DNA of 64,000 nucleotides from positions 1 to 64,000 of the forward strand of contig NZ_LNNB01000008.1 in assembly GCF_001747895.1 (NCBI RefSeq), written 5' to 3'. How positions within the stretch are numbered: the first letter of the stretch is position 1; every line of letters starts with the position of its first letter. The notes under the pieces were generated by a model, which worked only from the letters and a program-made list of their open reading frames with translations, searched no databases and had not been told where the DNA came from. Source of the DNA: Staphylococcus equorum (GTDB lineage: Bacteria > Bacillota > Bacilli > Staphylococcales > Staphylococcaceae). Below, one piece after another: positions 55,381 to 64,000 of the stretch. A program made the position numbers and the translations under genes.

Positions 55381-57432
55381 TTGCAAATATTTGAGACGAT
55401 ACTCATTTTTTTAGCACTGGTTATCGTTAGCTCACTTGTGCACATTTTTATACCGAAAGTGCCTTTAGCCTTCATTCAAATTATACTCGGTATGTTGGTT
55501 TATGTGATACCTGTGCCCGTTGAACTTCATTTCGATTCAGAATTGTTTATGGTTGCATTAATTGCACCATTACTTTTTGTAGAAGGGGTTAAGGTTTCGC
55601 GTGTCCACTTAAGGCGCTATATTAAACCGGTGCTAATGATGGCATTAGGTTTAGTTATTACTACTGTGATTGTAGTAGGGCTTTTTGTTCATTGGATTTG
55701 GCCTGAATTACCAATGGCTGCAGCTTTTGCGCTTGCTGCTATATTATGTCCTACAGATGCCGTTGCAGTTCAAGCTATTACAAATGGAAAAGTGCTACCG
55801 AAAGGATCTATGACAATTTTAGAGGGTGAATCACTTTTAAATGATGCTGCGGGTATCATATCTTTTAAAATTGCTGTAGCAGCACTTGTGACAGGTGCGT
55901 TTTCAGTGACGCATGCTGTTGAACAATTTCTTATTTCTTCAATAGGTGGTTTTATTGTTGGACTTCTTATTGGGGTAGCTTTAGTAAGATTTAGAGTGGC
56001 GTTATCTAGACGTGGTATTGAAAATATTAATATGTTCACATTTATACAGCTTGTTACGCCGTTTGTGACATATATAGTGGCAGAAATGTTTCATTCATCA
56101 GGAATCATCGCTGCTGTAGTTGCAGGTTTAGTACATGGTTTTGAACGTGACCGTATTGCACAAGCACGTACGAGATTGCAAATGAGTTATAACCATACTT
56201 GGAATATATTAGGCTATGCATTAAATGGTTTTGTATTTTCTATTTTGGGATATTTAATACCTGAAGTAGTAGGAAGAATTATAGAAAATGAACCACATAA
56301 TTTAATCTTCTTAATTGTCGTTACTTGTTTAATTGCACTTGCGATATATTTATTTAGATTTTTGTGGGTGTTCATACTATATCCTTACTTTTACTTACCA
56401 GTCAGTCCATTCCAAAAGATGATTTCTTATAATGAAGATAATAAGAAACCGACAGAAGCACCTCCAAAACGTGGCATGTATGCGTTTATTATGACGGTGT
56501 GCGGCGTTCATGGCACAATTTCGTTAGCAATCGCCTTAACTTTACCGTATGTGTTAGCGGATCATCATTCTTTTGTTTTTAGGGATGATTTACTTTTTAT
56601 AGCATCTGGAATGGTAATTATTAGTTTGATTGTTGCGCAATTTATCTTACCATTAGTTACACCAAATGCTGAAAAGCCGAAACAAAAAGGAATGAGTTTC
56701 AAGCAGGCACGTGTTTTAATATTAGAAAAAGTCATTGATAGTTTAAATCAAATGTCATCTGTAGAATCTAGTTTTCAATATGGTAATGTAATCAAGGATT
56801 ATCATGAGAAATTAGCATTTTTAAAAACTGTGGAAAATGAAGATGAAAATACGAAAGAACTTCAAAGACTACAAAATATTGCATTTGCTGTTGAAAATAG
56901 TACGTTAAATAGTTTAGTAGAAAATGGGGATATAACTTCAAACGTTCTAGAAAACTATATGCGTTATTCTGAACGTACGCAAGTCTATAAGCAAGCTTCT
57001 TTACTTCAACGTATAAAGGTTGAATTTAGAGCTTTGATTTTAAAACGAAGAATTAAACGTAAAGTTAAAACCAATGCAGCTACTTCATTGTCAATCATCG
57101 ACAACTTGCGAGAAATCTCTAATGTTGTGCGTACAGTACATTACCGTGTTGTAAGTCGTTTAGGTAAAGAAACAACTGAAGATAATAAGTTAGAAGTAGG
57201 AATGATTTGTGATAGTTATCTTATACGTATAGATAACTTAACACCATCTAATTTCTTTAATGCAAAAAACGAGAATTCAATAACAAAAATTAAATTAACG
57301 GCACTTAAAGAGCAACGCCGTGTGTTAAATCAACTTGTCGAAGACGAAGAGGTAAGTGAAGTTACTGCTTTGAAAATACGTGAAGCAATAAATTATGATG
57401 AAATGATTATTGTAGATAGTTTAACGGACTAA
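55381..57432 (+). CDS. CPA1 family Na+/H+ antiporter
   Basis: A 683-aa monovalent cation/proton antiporter. About 12 membrane segments cover residues 1-425, with CPTDAVAVQAI (the ion-binding Asp region) and EGESLLNDAAGII, both hallmarks of NhaP-type exchangers, and VCGVHGTISLAIAL. The remaining 260 residues form a charged cytoplasmic domain with helices. TTG 55381 is chosen from AGAGGTGA; an ATG 33 nt upstream has no site. Independent transcription unit after mnh2, same physiological theme. Confidence 0.92.
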   Translation: MQIFETILIFLALVIVSSLVHIFIPKVPLAFIQIILGMLVYVIPVPVELHFDSELFMVALIAPLLFVEGVKVSRVHLRRYIKPVLMMALGLVITTVIVVGLFVHWIWPELPMAAAFALAAILCPTDAVAVQAITNGKVLPKGSMTILEGESLLNDAAGIISFKIAVAALVTGAFSVTHAVEQFLISSIGGFIVGLLIGVALVRFRVALSRRGIENINMFTFIQLVTPFVTYIVAEMFHSSGIIAAVVAGLVHGFERDRIAQARTRLQMSYNHTWNILGYALNGFVFSILGYLIPEVVGRIIENEPHNLIFLIVVTCLIALAIYLFRFLWVFILYPYFYLPVSPFQKMISYNEDNKKPTEAPPKRGMYAFIMTVCGVHGTISLAIALTLPYVLADHHSFVFRDDLLFIASGMVIISLIVAQFILPLVTPNAEKPKQKGMSFKQARVLILEKVIDSLNQMSSVESSFQYGNVIKDYHEKLAFLKTVENEDENTKELQRLQNIAFAVENSTLNSLVENGDITSNVLENYMRYSERTQVYKQASLLQRIKVEFRALILKRRIKRKVKTNAATSLSIIDNLREISNVVRTVHYRVVSRLGKETTEDNKLEVGMICDSYLIRIDNLTPSNFFNAKNENSITKIKLTALKEQRRVLNQLVEDEEVSEVTALKIREAINYDEMIIVDSLTD

Positions 57433-57452
57433 TGAATAAATTTTAAATAGCA

Positions 57453-57484
57453 AAAAAGTGACAGAATATATATTCTGTCACTTT
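57453..57484. terminator. Terminator after CPA1 antiporter
   Basis: Stem AAAGTGACAGAAT with ATTCTGTCACTTT, flanked by A- and T-runs. Confidence 0.85.
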
Positions 57485-57556
57485 AGAGTGTCGACAAAGT
57501 CTAAGATTTTGTTGGCACTTTTTTGTGCATAAATTCCGCGGAATAGCCTCAGCATG
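57483..57556 (+). repeat. Dispersed terminator-like repeat, copy 3
   Basis: Inverted homologue of 1-68: hairpin GACAAAGTCTAAGATTTTGT, T-run, GTGCATAAATTCCGCGGAA and GCCTCA. Adjacent 57557-57600 leads into the transposase remnant, so the repeat may be an end of a former insertion element. Confidence 0.7.
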
Positions 57557-57600
57557 AAGTCTTCGGCTAGTGATTTTCTCGCAGGAGTCGACCCAAATTA

Positions 57601-57738
57601 ATGCCATTTTTAAACAGTAATAATATATGTAAATTAAATAGTGAAAGTTTTGATGATGGAAGATCATTAATAGACCCTGTAATTCTAGTGAATATATTAC
57701 TCATTCAAAGATTATTTGGAATAAAGTCAATGAGGTAA
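57601..57738 (+). pseudogene. IS1182-family (IS1272-like) transposase remnant
   Basis: A 45-codon frame from ATG 57601 ends MPFLNSNN...SFDDGRSLIDPVILV, NILLIQRLFGIKSM, then stop. The D-x-G-R-x-x-I-D-P-V and I-Q-x-L-[FY]-G-I-[RK]-S motifs are the conserved N-terminal part of IS1182-type transposases. The remaining nine tenths of the gene are absent, so it is a fossil of an insertion sequence. Confidence 0.7.
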
Positions 57739-57764
57739 ACGATTGAGTAATACATTTGTAAAAG

Positions 57765-58050
57765 GAATACATAAGCGAAACTAACTTCCTTTTAGAGGGT
57801 TAAAGGAACGCCTGAGCTGTTGTAGTGGATCACATATGCTAAAGCATATGCGTAAGACTTACTAATCGCAATGAATTGGAAAGTAAGTCTTTATGCATAA
57901 GAGCCACTATATTAACAGGGAGATTAAGGAACGCCTGAGCTACAGCTCATGCATAAAAACACCTAAACACTAAAGTGAATTTTTAAGAGGAATACTTGCG
58001 CTATGGCGCATGCATAAGCGAAACTAACTTCCTTTTAGGAAGAAGTTTCG
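57765..58050. repeat. Palindromic GCATAAG-type repeat cluster, copy B
   Basis: Two identical 26-bp stretches (57770-57795, 58013-58038, beginning CATAAGCGAAACTAACTTCC) and two AAGGAACGCCTGAGCT copies (about 57803-57818, 57926-57941) frame several palindromes such as CATATGCTAAAGCATATG and AGTTTCGC ends. The same grammar as at 10552-10715. Non-coding; lies behind mntC. Confidence 0.7.
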
Positions 58051-58052
58051 CT

Positions 58053-58099
58053 AAAAAAAAGCTCCATCAATGGGGGAGGAATCTACCATTGATGGAGCT
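58053..58099 (-). terminator. Terminator of mntABC
   Basis: On the minus strand AGCTCCATCAATGG pairs with CCATTGATGGAGCT, followed by eight T residues. It ends the operon 106 nt after the mntC stop. Confidence 0.88.
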
Positions 58100-58204
58100 A
58101 AGGAGATGATTTTAAGGCTTGAATACCACCATGCCGTACGTTATAAGGAGGGTAACGAACGACATGGGGCTATTCACCTATAAAAGGTTAAATAGCCTAT
58201 CGAT
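58100..58204 (-). ncRNA. mntABC 3' UTR, possible RsaC-like RNA
   Basis: This untranslated tail contains TACCCTCC on the minus strand and ends in the terminator 58053-58099. In S. aureus the mntABC 3' UTR is processed to the small RNA RsaC, which acts under manganese starvation. Position is equivalent, but sequence identity to RsaC was not checked and this tail is much shorter. Confidence 0.4.
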
Positions 58205-59146
58205 TTATTCCATGCTACCATGTACTGTTTCGATATTTTCTTTCATCATATTGTAATAAGAGTCACCTTTAGATCCTTTTTCACCAATTGAATCAGTAAA
58301 TACTTCGCCAAAGATGTCTTTTTTCGTTTCTTCACTTAAACTTTGCATACTCTTCTTATCAACGCTCGTTTCAACAAGTAAATGTTTCAAATTATTATCT
58401 TTTACGAATTGAACAGCTTGTTTCATTTGTTCAGGTGTACCTTGCTTTTCAGTGTTAATTTCCCAAATATAGCCAGGTTTAATGTCATATTGTTTAGAGA
58501 AATATTTGAAGGCACCTTCACTTGTAATCATTGCGCGTTGCTCTTTAGGAATATCATTGAATTTATCATGACTTTCATCATTAAGTTGTTCCAGTTCTCC
58601 AAGATACTTTTCACTTTGAGCTTTGATTTCGTCATTATGTTTTTTATCATGTTTTAATATTGTATCTTTGATTGTTTCAACATATTTAATACCATTGTCT
58701 AAACTTAACCAAGCATGTGGATCTTGTTTTGATTTGTCACCTTCGCCACCTTCTAAATACAGTGGTTTTACATTTTCAGAAGGTTTTACTACTGAATCAT
58801 CTTTAGTTGATTTATTGGCTTGACTTAATGCTTTTTCAAACCAACCATTTCCTGTTTCTAAGTTTAAACCGTTATAAAAAATTATATCTGCATCAGTTAA
58901 TGCTTTGATGTCTTTTGGCTTAACTTCATATTCATGAGGGTCTTGGCCAATTGGTACAATACTATGTATTTCAACATTATCACCGGCAGTGTTTTTGACC
59001 ATATCGTATAATATTGAATTTGTCGTAACAATTTTTAATTTATCGTTTGAAGCTGAATCATTTTTCTCATTTTTTTCATTGCTCCCATTGCTACATGCAC
59101 TTAAAAAAAGGATGAAAACAAGTGCAATTGCTATTATTTTTTTCAT
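58205..59146 (-). CDS. mntC: Manganese ABC transporter substrate-binding lipoprotein
   Basis: A 313-aa cluster A-I metal-binding lipoprotein. The signal peptide ends in FLSACSNG (lipidated Cys about residue 18). Metal ligands are His in DPHEYEVKP, His in DPHAWLSLDNG, Glu in MITSEGAFKYF and Asp near the C-terminus in FTDSIGEKG. It captures Mn2+ at the cell surface. Overlaps mntB by 4 nt (ATGA). Repressed by MntR with manganese, through the box at 60749. Confidence 0.95.
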   Translation of the reverse strand: MKKIIAIALVFILFLSACSNGSNEKNEKNDSASNDKLKIVTTNSILYDMVKNTAGDNVEIHSIVPIGQDPHEYEVKPKDIKALTDADIIFYNGLNLETGNGWFEKALSQANKSTKDDSVVKPSENVKPLYLEGGEGDKSKQDPHAWLSLDNGIKYVETIKDTILKHDKKHNDEIKAQSEKYLGELEQLNDESHDKFNDIPKEQRAMITSEGAFKYFSKQYDIKPGYIWEINTEKQGTPEQMKQAVQFVKDNNLKHLLVETSVDKKSMQSLSEETKKDIFGEVFTDSIGEKGSKGDSYYNMMKENIETVHGSME

Positions 59147-59976
59147 ATAGTTTGTCCTCTCTTATTAAAAATTTGAAATTTACTTAATATAAAAGTAACG
59201 ACGTAAATCAAGAATGCGCATAATACAATTGTTGCGCCACTTGGTAAATTATAAAGATAGCTAAAGTAGAGACCAACAATCGCACTGATTGTACTAAACA
59301 GACTTGATATAATCATCATTGTATGTAATTTTTTGGCAATTAAGAATGCTGCTGAGGCTGGCGTAATTAATAACGCGACAACTAAAATAATACCGACAGT
59401 TTGAATACTGGCTACAGTTACAAGAGACAGTAACAGCATTACAAAATAATGAGTTATTGTAGTGTTTAGACCACTCATTCGGCTAAATACAGGGTCAAAT
59501 GTTGAGACCATTAACGGTCTGTAAAATAGTATGATTAATATCATAACAAGCACACCAACAACAATTGTTGACCAAAATGTTGATTGAGTTACAGCAAGCA
59601 AGTTACCAAATAATATGTGGTATAAGTCAGTGGTACTGTTAATCAAACTGATTAAAATAATACCCATCGCTAAAAATGCTGTAAAACTGATACCGATTGC
59701 AGCGTCTGGTTTGGTTTTACTATTTTTCGTAATAAAGCCAATAAATATGCTGGCAATCATACCTGTAATGAGTGCCCCGATAAACATAGGTATCCCGAAT
59801 AAGAAAGATAGAGCTACACCAGGTAACACAGCATGACTCATCGCGTCACCCATTAACGAAAGCCCTCTAAGGACGATAAGACAGCCAACTGTACCACATA
59901 CAATTCCAACTACGATTGAAATAATTAAGGCATTGCTTAAGAATTTATAATCGAGTAAATGTTGAACGAATTCCAT
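59143..59976 (-). CDS. mntB: Manganese ABC transporter permease
   Basis: 277 aa, ABC-3 family permease with about eight membrane segments. Typical motifs are GLSLMGDAMSHAVLPGVALSF (about residues 37-57) and TVGIILVVALLITPASAAF. Forms the channel with MntA ATPase. Starts 26 nt after mntA, overlaps mntC. Confidence 0.94.
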   Translation of the reverse strand: MEFVQHLLDYKFLSNALIISIVVGIVCGTVGCLIVLRGLSLMGDAMSHAVLPGVALSFLFGIPMFIGALITGMIASIFIGFITKNSKTKPDAAIGISFTAFLAMGIILISLINSTTDLYHILFGNLLAVTQSTFWSTIVVGVLVMILIILFYRPLMVSTFDPVFSRMSGLNTTITHYFVMLLLSLVTVASIQTVGIILVVALLITPASAAFLIAKKLHTMMIISSLFSTISAIVGLYFSYLYNLPSGATIVLCAFLIYVVTFILSKFQIFNKRGQTI

Positions 59977-60002
59977 AATAAATTTATCTCCTTTCTGTTG
60001 TT

Positions 60003-60725
60003 TTAAGTCGCTTCATTTTTTGTGGTTGAATTTAAAAATGTATTATTCAAATTCTCTGGTAGCATTGCAGTACTACTGTCACCAAAATAACGAATTGTTT
60101 TGTTTAGAAGTATGACACGATCAAAATACTCTTCAGTTTTTGATAAATCGTGATGGACAATTAAGAGTAATTTACCTTCACTTTTCAATTTTTGTAGTTG
60201 TGTCATAATGATTTGTTCACTATGGAAATCAATGCCAACAAAGGGCTCATCTAACAAATAAAGCGTACTTTCCGTCATTAGCGCACGTGCGACAAGTACA
60301 CGTTGTAATTGGCCACCACTTAATTGTGAAATTTGACGATGACGTAAACTTTCTAATTCCAAGGTTTTCATCAATTGATTTAACCGTTTTTTAGTTTCTG
60401 ACGTAACCCATTTAATCCAACCAATATCTTTGTATGCGCCTGATATAACAACATGTTCGACATCAATTGGAAAATCTAAGTCAATATGTGCTTTTTGTGG
60501 GATATAGGTGATAGATTTTAATGAAGTATGTATATCATCATCGTTTAAGCGTGCAGTCCCAGTAGATTTAAACTCCCCAATAAAAGATTTGAGTAAAGAT
60601 GATTTCCCAGCACCATTTGGTCCCATTATGCCAATAATCTCGCCTTTTATAGGTATGTTTAAATCAATATCTTCTAAGACATGTTTATTCCCTAAAGTTA
60701 GATTTAGATTTTCTACCTTTAACAT
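60003..60725 (-). CDS. mntA: Manganese ABC transporter ATP-binding protein
   Basis: 240-aa ATPase. Walker A GPNGAGKSSLLKS (about residues 35-47), Q-loop YIPQKAHID, signature LSGGQLQRVLVARAL, Walker B LYLLDEPFVGID and the switch His in LLIVHHDLS. Leader AGGAGGTCTAAT. First gene of the operon. Confidence 0.95.
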   Translation of the reverse strand: MLKVENLNLTLGNKHVLEDIDLNIPIKGEIIGIMGPNGAGKSSLLKSFIGEFKSTGTARLNDDDIHTSLKSITYIPQKAHIDLDFPIDVEHVVISGAYKDIGWIKWVTSETKKRLNQLMKTLELESLRHRQISQLSGGQLQRVLVARALMTESTLYLLDEPFVGIDFHSEQIIMTQLQKLKSEGKLLLIVHHDLSKTEEYFDRVILLNKTIRYFGDSSTAMLPENLNNTFLNSTTKNEAT

Positions 60726-60748
60726 ATTAGACCTCCTTAATAATATTT

Positions 60749-60762
60749 TTAGGCTAACCTAA
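60749..60762. promoter_or_regulatory. MntR box between mntA and mntR
   Basis: TTAGGCTAACCTAA is a near-perfect palindrome of the SirR/MntR operator type (TTAGGTTAACCTAA) in the divergent promoter region. It should repress mntABC at high manganese. Confidence 0.85.
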
Positions 60763-60845
60763 TTTATTTTATAATATACCATGAAGATTTAGCGTGTCAA
60801 GTCGATTCGTGATACAATGAAGTGAATGAGTTGAGAGGTGAGATA

Positions 60846-61490
60846 ATGCTAACTGAAGAAAAAGAAGACTATTTAAAGGCGATTTTAACGCACAATGGTG
60901 ATCATTTTTTTGTTTCAAATAAGACACTATCCCAATATTTAAACATCAAACCACCTTCAGTCAGTGAAATGGTTCACCGTTTAGAAAAAACTGGGTATGT
61001 TGAAACAAAACCATACAAAGGTGTGCAGCTTTCAGATAAAGGTTTAACATACACGCTGGATATTATTAAGCGTCATCGTTTAATTGAATTGTTTTTAATA
61101 AAAATATTGAAATATAATTGGGAAGAAGTACATCAAGAAGCAGAAGTTTTAGAGCATAAAGTATCCAATTTGTTTGTAGAACGATTGGATAAATTATTAG
61201 ATTATCCAATCACTTGTCCTCATGGCGGCGTGATACCACGTGATAGTAAATACAAAGAACTTTATACCACGAATTTACTTACATTTGAGGCTGATGATAA
61301 GGTAACGATTAAACGTGTTCGTGATCGTACTGAATTACTGATATATTTATCGAGCAAAGATATATTAATTGATGAGGAAATTAAAATCATTAATAAAGAT
61401 GATACAAATAAAGTGATTATTGTCCAAAAAGACGAAAACGTGACAATTTTAAGCTATGATAATGCAGCGCATATTTACGCTGAAAAATAA
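60846..61490 (+). CDS. mntR: Manganese-dependent DtxR-family repressor
   Basis: 214-aa regulator with N-terminal winged helix (LTEEKEDYLKAIL, then LNIKPPSVSEMVHRLEKTGYV), metal-binding dimerisation helices (EVLEHKVSNLFVERLDKLL, CPHGG) and a C-terminal SH3-like FeoA domain. Typical of the longer staphylococcal MntR/SirR. ATG 60846 fits GAGAGGTGAGATA. Divergent from mntABC. Confidence 0.94.
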   Translation: MLTEEKEDYLKAILTHNGDHFFVSNKTLSQYLNIKPPSVSEMVHRLEKTGYVETKPYKGVQLSDKGLTYTLDIIKRHRLIELFLIKILKYNWEEVHQEAEVLEHKVSNLFVERLDKLLDYPITCPHGGVIPRDSKYKELYTTNLLTFEADDKVTIKRVRDRTELLIYLSSKDILIDEEIKIINKDDTNKVIIVQKDENVTILSYDNAAHIYAEK

Positions 61491-61502
61491 ATGATATTTC
61501 TG

Positions 61503-61540
61503 GAGTGGATTGCTTTTAGCAACCACTTTTTTTGTTTTTT
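61503..61540 (+). terminator. Terminator after mntR
   Basis: Stem GTGGATTGCT with AGCAACCAC plus long T-run. Confidence 0.8.
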
Positions 61541-61593
61541 TAAAGCTTGAAATAAGCGCATTTTCAATTCAGTCAGCCCCTGCTAATATAAAA

Positions 61594-61628
61594 ATAAGAC
61601 TGAGACATGTGATATGTCCCAGTCTCAA
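61594..61628. repeat. GAGACTGGGACATA hairpin repeat at end of peptidase gene
   Basis: AAGACTGAGACATGT pairs with ACATATGTCCCAGTCTC region. Another member of the GAGGCTGGGACATA family; may terminate the minus-strand gene. Confidence 0.7.
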
Positions 61629-61637
61629 GCTAAGTTA

Positions 61638-62387
61638 TTAAGTAAAAAAGTACCCATGAAATAATTGATAAATGGTGAAGATATTAATCGCTATCCATAT
61701 TAAGCTGTAAATAAAAGTAGGGACATGTGTTAATTCTTTTAAAGTACTACCATCCCAAGACACAGGTTGTTGTGAGAAGGTCAGTTTAAAAATAGTGACT
61801 GAAGATTGCAAGACTTCGCCTAATAAAACACCTAATATAAAGTGAGATGTAAGACTTACAATGTAAAACATCATTAATTGATTATCACTTTGGAATAAAA
61901 AATAGAGTAATGCAATAAGTAAAATAACCATGAAGATTGGCAGTATCTTTCTTGAAGTCAGTATTAAAAAATAAATAAATATAATTAAGTACGCACTTAT
62001 AAATAAACTGGGGTATTGAAATTCAATAGCTAAAAAACCTAAAAATAACATGAGTGGTGGCATGATATAACCACCGAATGTAGTGATAGATTGACCGAAG
62101 CGACTTTTTGATTGTGTCACAGCGAATCCTTGTTGCGACGTAGCAACACGTTCAGTAGGAGATGCAACGATAACTAAATCTTTGGCTTTCCCACCACTTA
62201 TTTTATTGAATAAAATGTGTCCAAATTCATGTGTTAATACAGGGATGTAATTTAAATATATATCTAAAATTCGGTTTATCGGTTTATTACGATAATTATG
62301 AATAATTATATAAAGCAGAGCTATAAGCATAACCCAATATAAATTGAGTTGAATAGCTGAACTGAAAAATTCATGTATTTTTGTCAT
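61638..62387 (-). CDS. M50-type membrane metallopeptidase-like protein
   Basis: 249 aa with about seven membrane segments and the zinc motif HEFGHILFN (HExxH, about residue 53) near the first segments. A GGKAKDLVIV segment and GGYIMPPLMLFLGF follow. Resembles M50B-type site-2 protease family proteins found in Firmicutes. Natural substrate unknown. Transcribed away from tarA, with which it shares a 242-bp promoter gap. Confidence 0.8.
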   Translation of the reverse strand: MTKIHEFFSSAIQLNLYWVMLIALLYIIIHNYRNKPINRILDIYLNYIPVLTHEFGHILFNKISGGKAKDLVIVASPTERVATSQQGFAVTQSKSRFGQSITTFGGYIMPPLMLFLGFLAIEFQYPSLFISAYLIIFIYFLILTSRKILPIFMVILLIALLYFLFQSDNQLMMFYIVSLTSHFILGVLLGEVLQSSVTIFKLTFSQQPVSWDGSTLKELTHVPTFIYSLIWIAINIFTIYQLFHGYFFT

Positions 62388-62629
62388 ATGATTACCTCGA
62401 TTTAAAATTTCAACAACCTCATATTTATTAAAGAAGTAAGGTTGTCATAGCATAATCTATAGTATAAAGTAATTTAGACAAGAAAGCATTTAGACTTTTG
62501 ATGTATATTATAAGAATGAAAGTAAGAACAGTTTTAAAATTTCTGTAAATCGCGTAATGTGTTAATATTACAATAATAATTAAACGTTAAATTACATTTG
62601 ATGTATTTTGAGTTAGGAGATCACCAACC

Positions 62630-63376
62630 ATGACGGAAAGCAACAAATTAAATAAAGTAAACGTCTTATCAGTATATTTTGATAATGCTACTTTAGAGGA
62701 CATGCGAGAGAATGTTAAACACTTTTTCTTATCCAATAGTCCAGAAAATTTATTTATTGTTACTGCAAATCCAGAAATAGTAGATTACGCTACGGACAAT
62801 GTTACATACCGTAATTTAATTAATAGTGCGAATTATGTCATCCCGGACGGCACAGGCGTTGTAAAAGCTTCTAAGTTACTTAGAACCCCCTTGAAAGAAC
62901 GAGTGCCTGGCATTGAACTAATGGAAGAATGCTTGAAAATCGCTAATGCCAATCATCAAAAAGTGTTTTTACTAGGTGCAAAGAATGAAATTGTTATCAA
63001 AGCACAACAAAATTTAGCACAAAAATATCCAAACATTCACTTTGACTTTCATCATGGTTTTTTTGATTTAACAGATGAAATGGTATTAAGACAAATCACC
63101 TCATTTAATCCTGATTATGTTTTTGTGGGAATGGGATATCCTAGACAAGAACACTGGATTGAACGACACATGAATACATTTACTCAAACAGTATTGATGG
63201 GCGTAGGTGGCTCGATAGAAGTGTTTAGTGGCACGAAGAAAAGAGCGCCCGCATTATTTAGACGCTTGAATTTAGAGTGGGTTTACCGTGTGATTATAGA
63301 TTGGAAACGCTTAGGAAGAATGAAATCAATACCTCGATTTATATTTAAAGTAATTAAAGAAACGCGCAAGAAGTAA
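62630..63376 (+). CDS. tarA: N-acetylmannosaminyltransferase TarA (WecG/TagA/CpsF)
   Basis: Adds ManNAc to GlcNAc-PP-undecaprenol, the first committed step of wall teichoic acid linkage-unit synthesis. 248 aa, hallmarks TANPEIVDYA (about 47-56), PDGTGVVKASKLL (with the catalytic Asp), VFVGMGYPRQEHWI and GVGGSIEVFSGTKKRAP. Leader TAGGAGATCACCAACC. It is at the head of the tar locus with tarH convergent. Confidence 0.95.
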   Translation: MTESNKLNKVNVLSVYFDNATLEDMRENVKHFFLSNSPENLFIVTANPEIVDYATDNVTYRNLINSANYVIPDGTGVVKASKLLRTPLKERVPGIELMEECLKIANANHQKVFLLGAKNEIVIKAQQNLAQKYPNIHFDFHHGFFDLTDEMVLRQITSFNPDYVFVGMGYPRQEHWIERHMNTFTQTVLMGVGGSIEVFSGTKKRAPALFRRLNLEWVYRVIIDWKRLGRMKSIPRFIFKVIKETRKK

Positions 63377-63422
63377 AAAAGCGTAAACTGCAGTTTAAAT
63401 TCACTGCAATTTACGCTTTTAT
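63377..63422. terminator. Bidirectional terminator between tarA and tarH
   Basis: Stem AAAAGCGTAAACTGCAGT with ACTGCAATTTACGCTTTT, flanked by A and T runs. Confidence 0.88.
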
Positions 63423-63454
63423 TTTTTTACATGAAACCAGTAGTAATTCTTGTG

Positions 63455-64000
<546 letters not shown>

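Noticed and set aside
57765..58050. CRISPR array
   Set aside because: The repeats are palindromes of unequal length and spacing without regular spacers, and no cas genes are present.

Overview
The window is low-GC Firmicute chromosome and is clearly Staphylococcus. It carries sarA, the mevalonate trio mvaK1-mvaD-mvaK2, the seven-gene mnh2 antiporter operon, vraA-vraB-vraC, hemQ-pta-lipL, mntABC with divergent mntR, and the start of the tar teichoic-acid locus. The gene order follows the S. aureus core from the vra genes to tarH, as I recall it. Sequence divergence from the S. aureus proteins I remember, plus a sugar-oxidoreductase cluster I do not recall from S. aureus, suggest a coagulase-negative species, possibly of the saprophyticus group. 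The species is an inference.

Layout. 1-690: a repeat, a terminator, a possible 42-aa membrane peptide and a gene remnant. 691-6431: amino-acid symporter, vraABC, a hotdog protein, an ASCH protein and a candidate small RNA. 6669-15208: IsaB-like antigen, pyridoxal kinase, an MFS exporter with a divergent TetR regulator, ung, small conserved proteins, an amino-acid permease and a split ThrE-type exporter. 15400-18577: an RsaA-like small RNA, hemQ, pta and lipL. 18963-22117: the mevalonate operon behind a structured leader. 22389-29024: a sugar module made of a MalP-like PTS permease, an RpiR regulator, two Gfo/Idh/MocA dehydrogenases, a ThuA protein and a TIM-barrel isomerase. 29211-37986: housekeeping genes including argS and a broken MerR/TipAS regulator. 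38191-44494: an iron-type SBP and permease, two unusual hydrolases and secreted proteins. 44545-49014: sarA, an orphan HlyD-like adaptor, a YdcZ transporter and a recombinase-like protein without catalytic residues. 49038-57432: mnh2 and a CPA1 antiporter. 57433-58204: repeats and a transposase remnant. 58205-61490: mntABC/mntR. 61638-64000: an M50 peptidase, tarA and partial tarH.

The genes group into ion and pH homeostasis (mnh2, CPA1, mntABC), envelope synthesis (mevalonate, tar, a WalR-box secreted protein), central metabolism (pta, hemQ, lipL) and global regulation (sarA, RsaA-like RNA). I saw no tRNA, rRNA, CRISPR array, prophage or intact insertion sequence. The most system-like novelty is the sugar module. 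It encodes PTS uptake of an alpha-glucoside but no phospho-glycosidase, and it adjoins the redox enzymes expected for oxidative glycoside processing.
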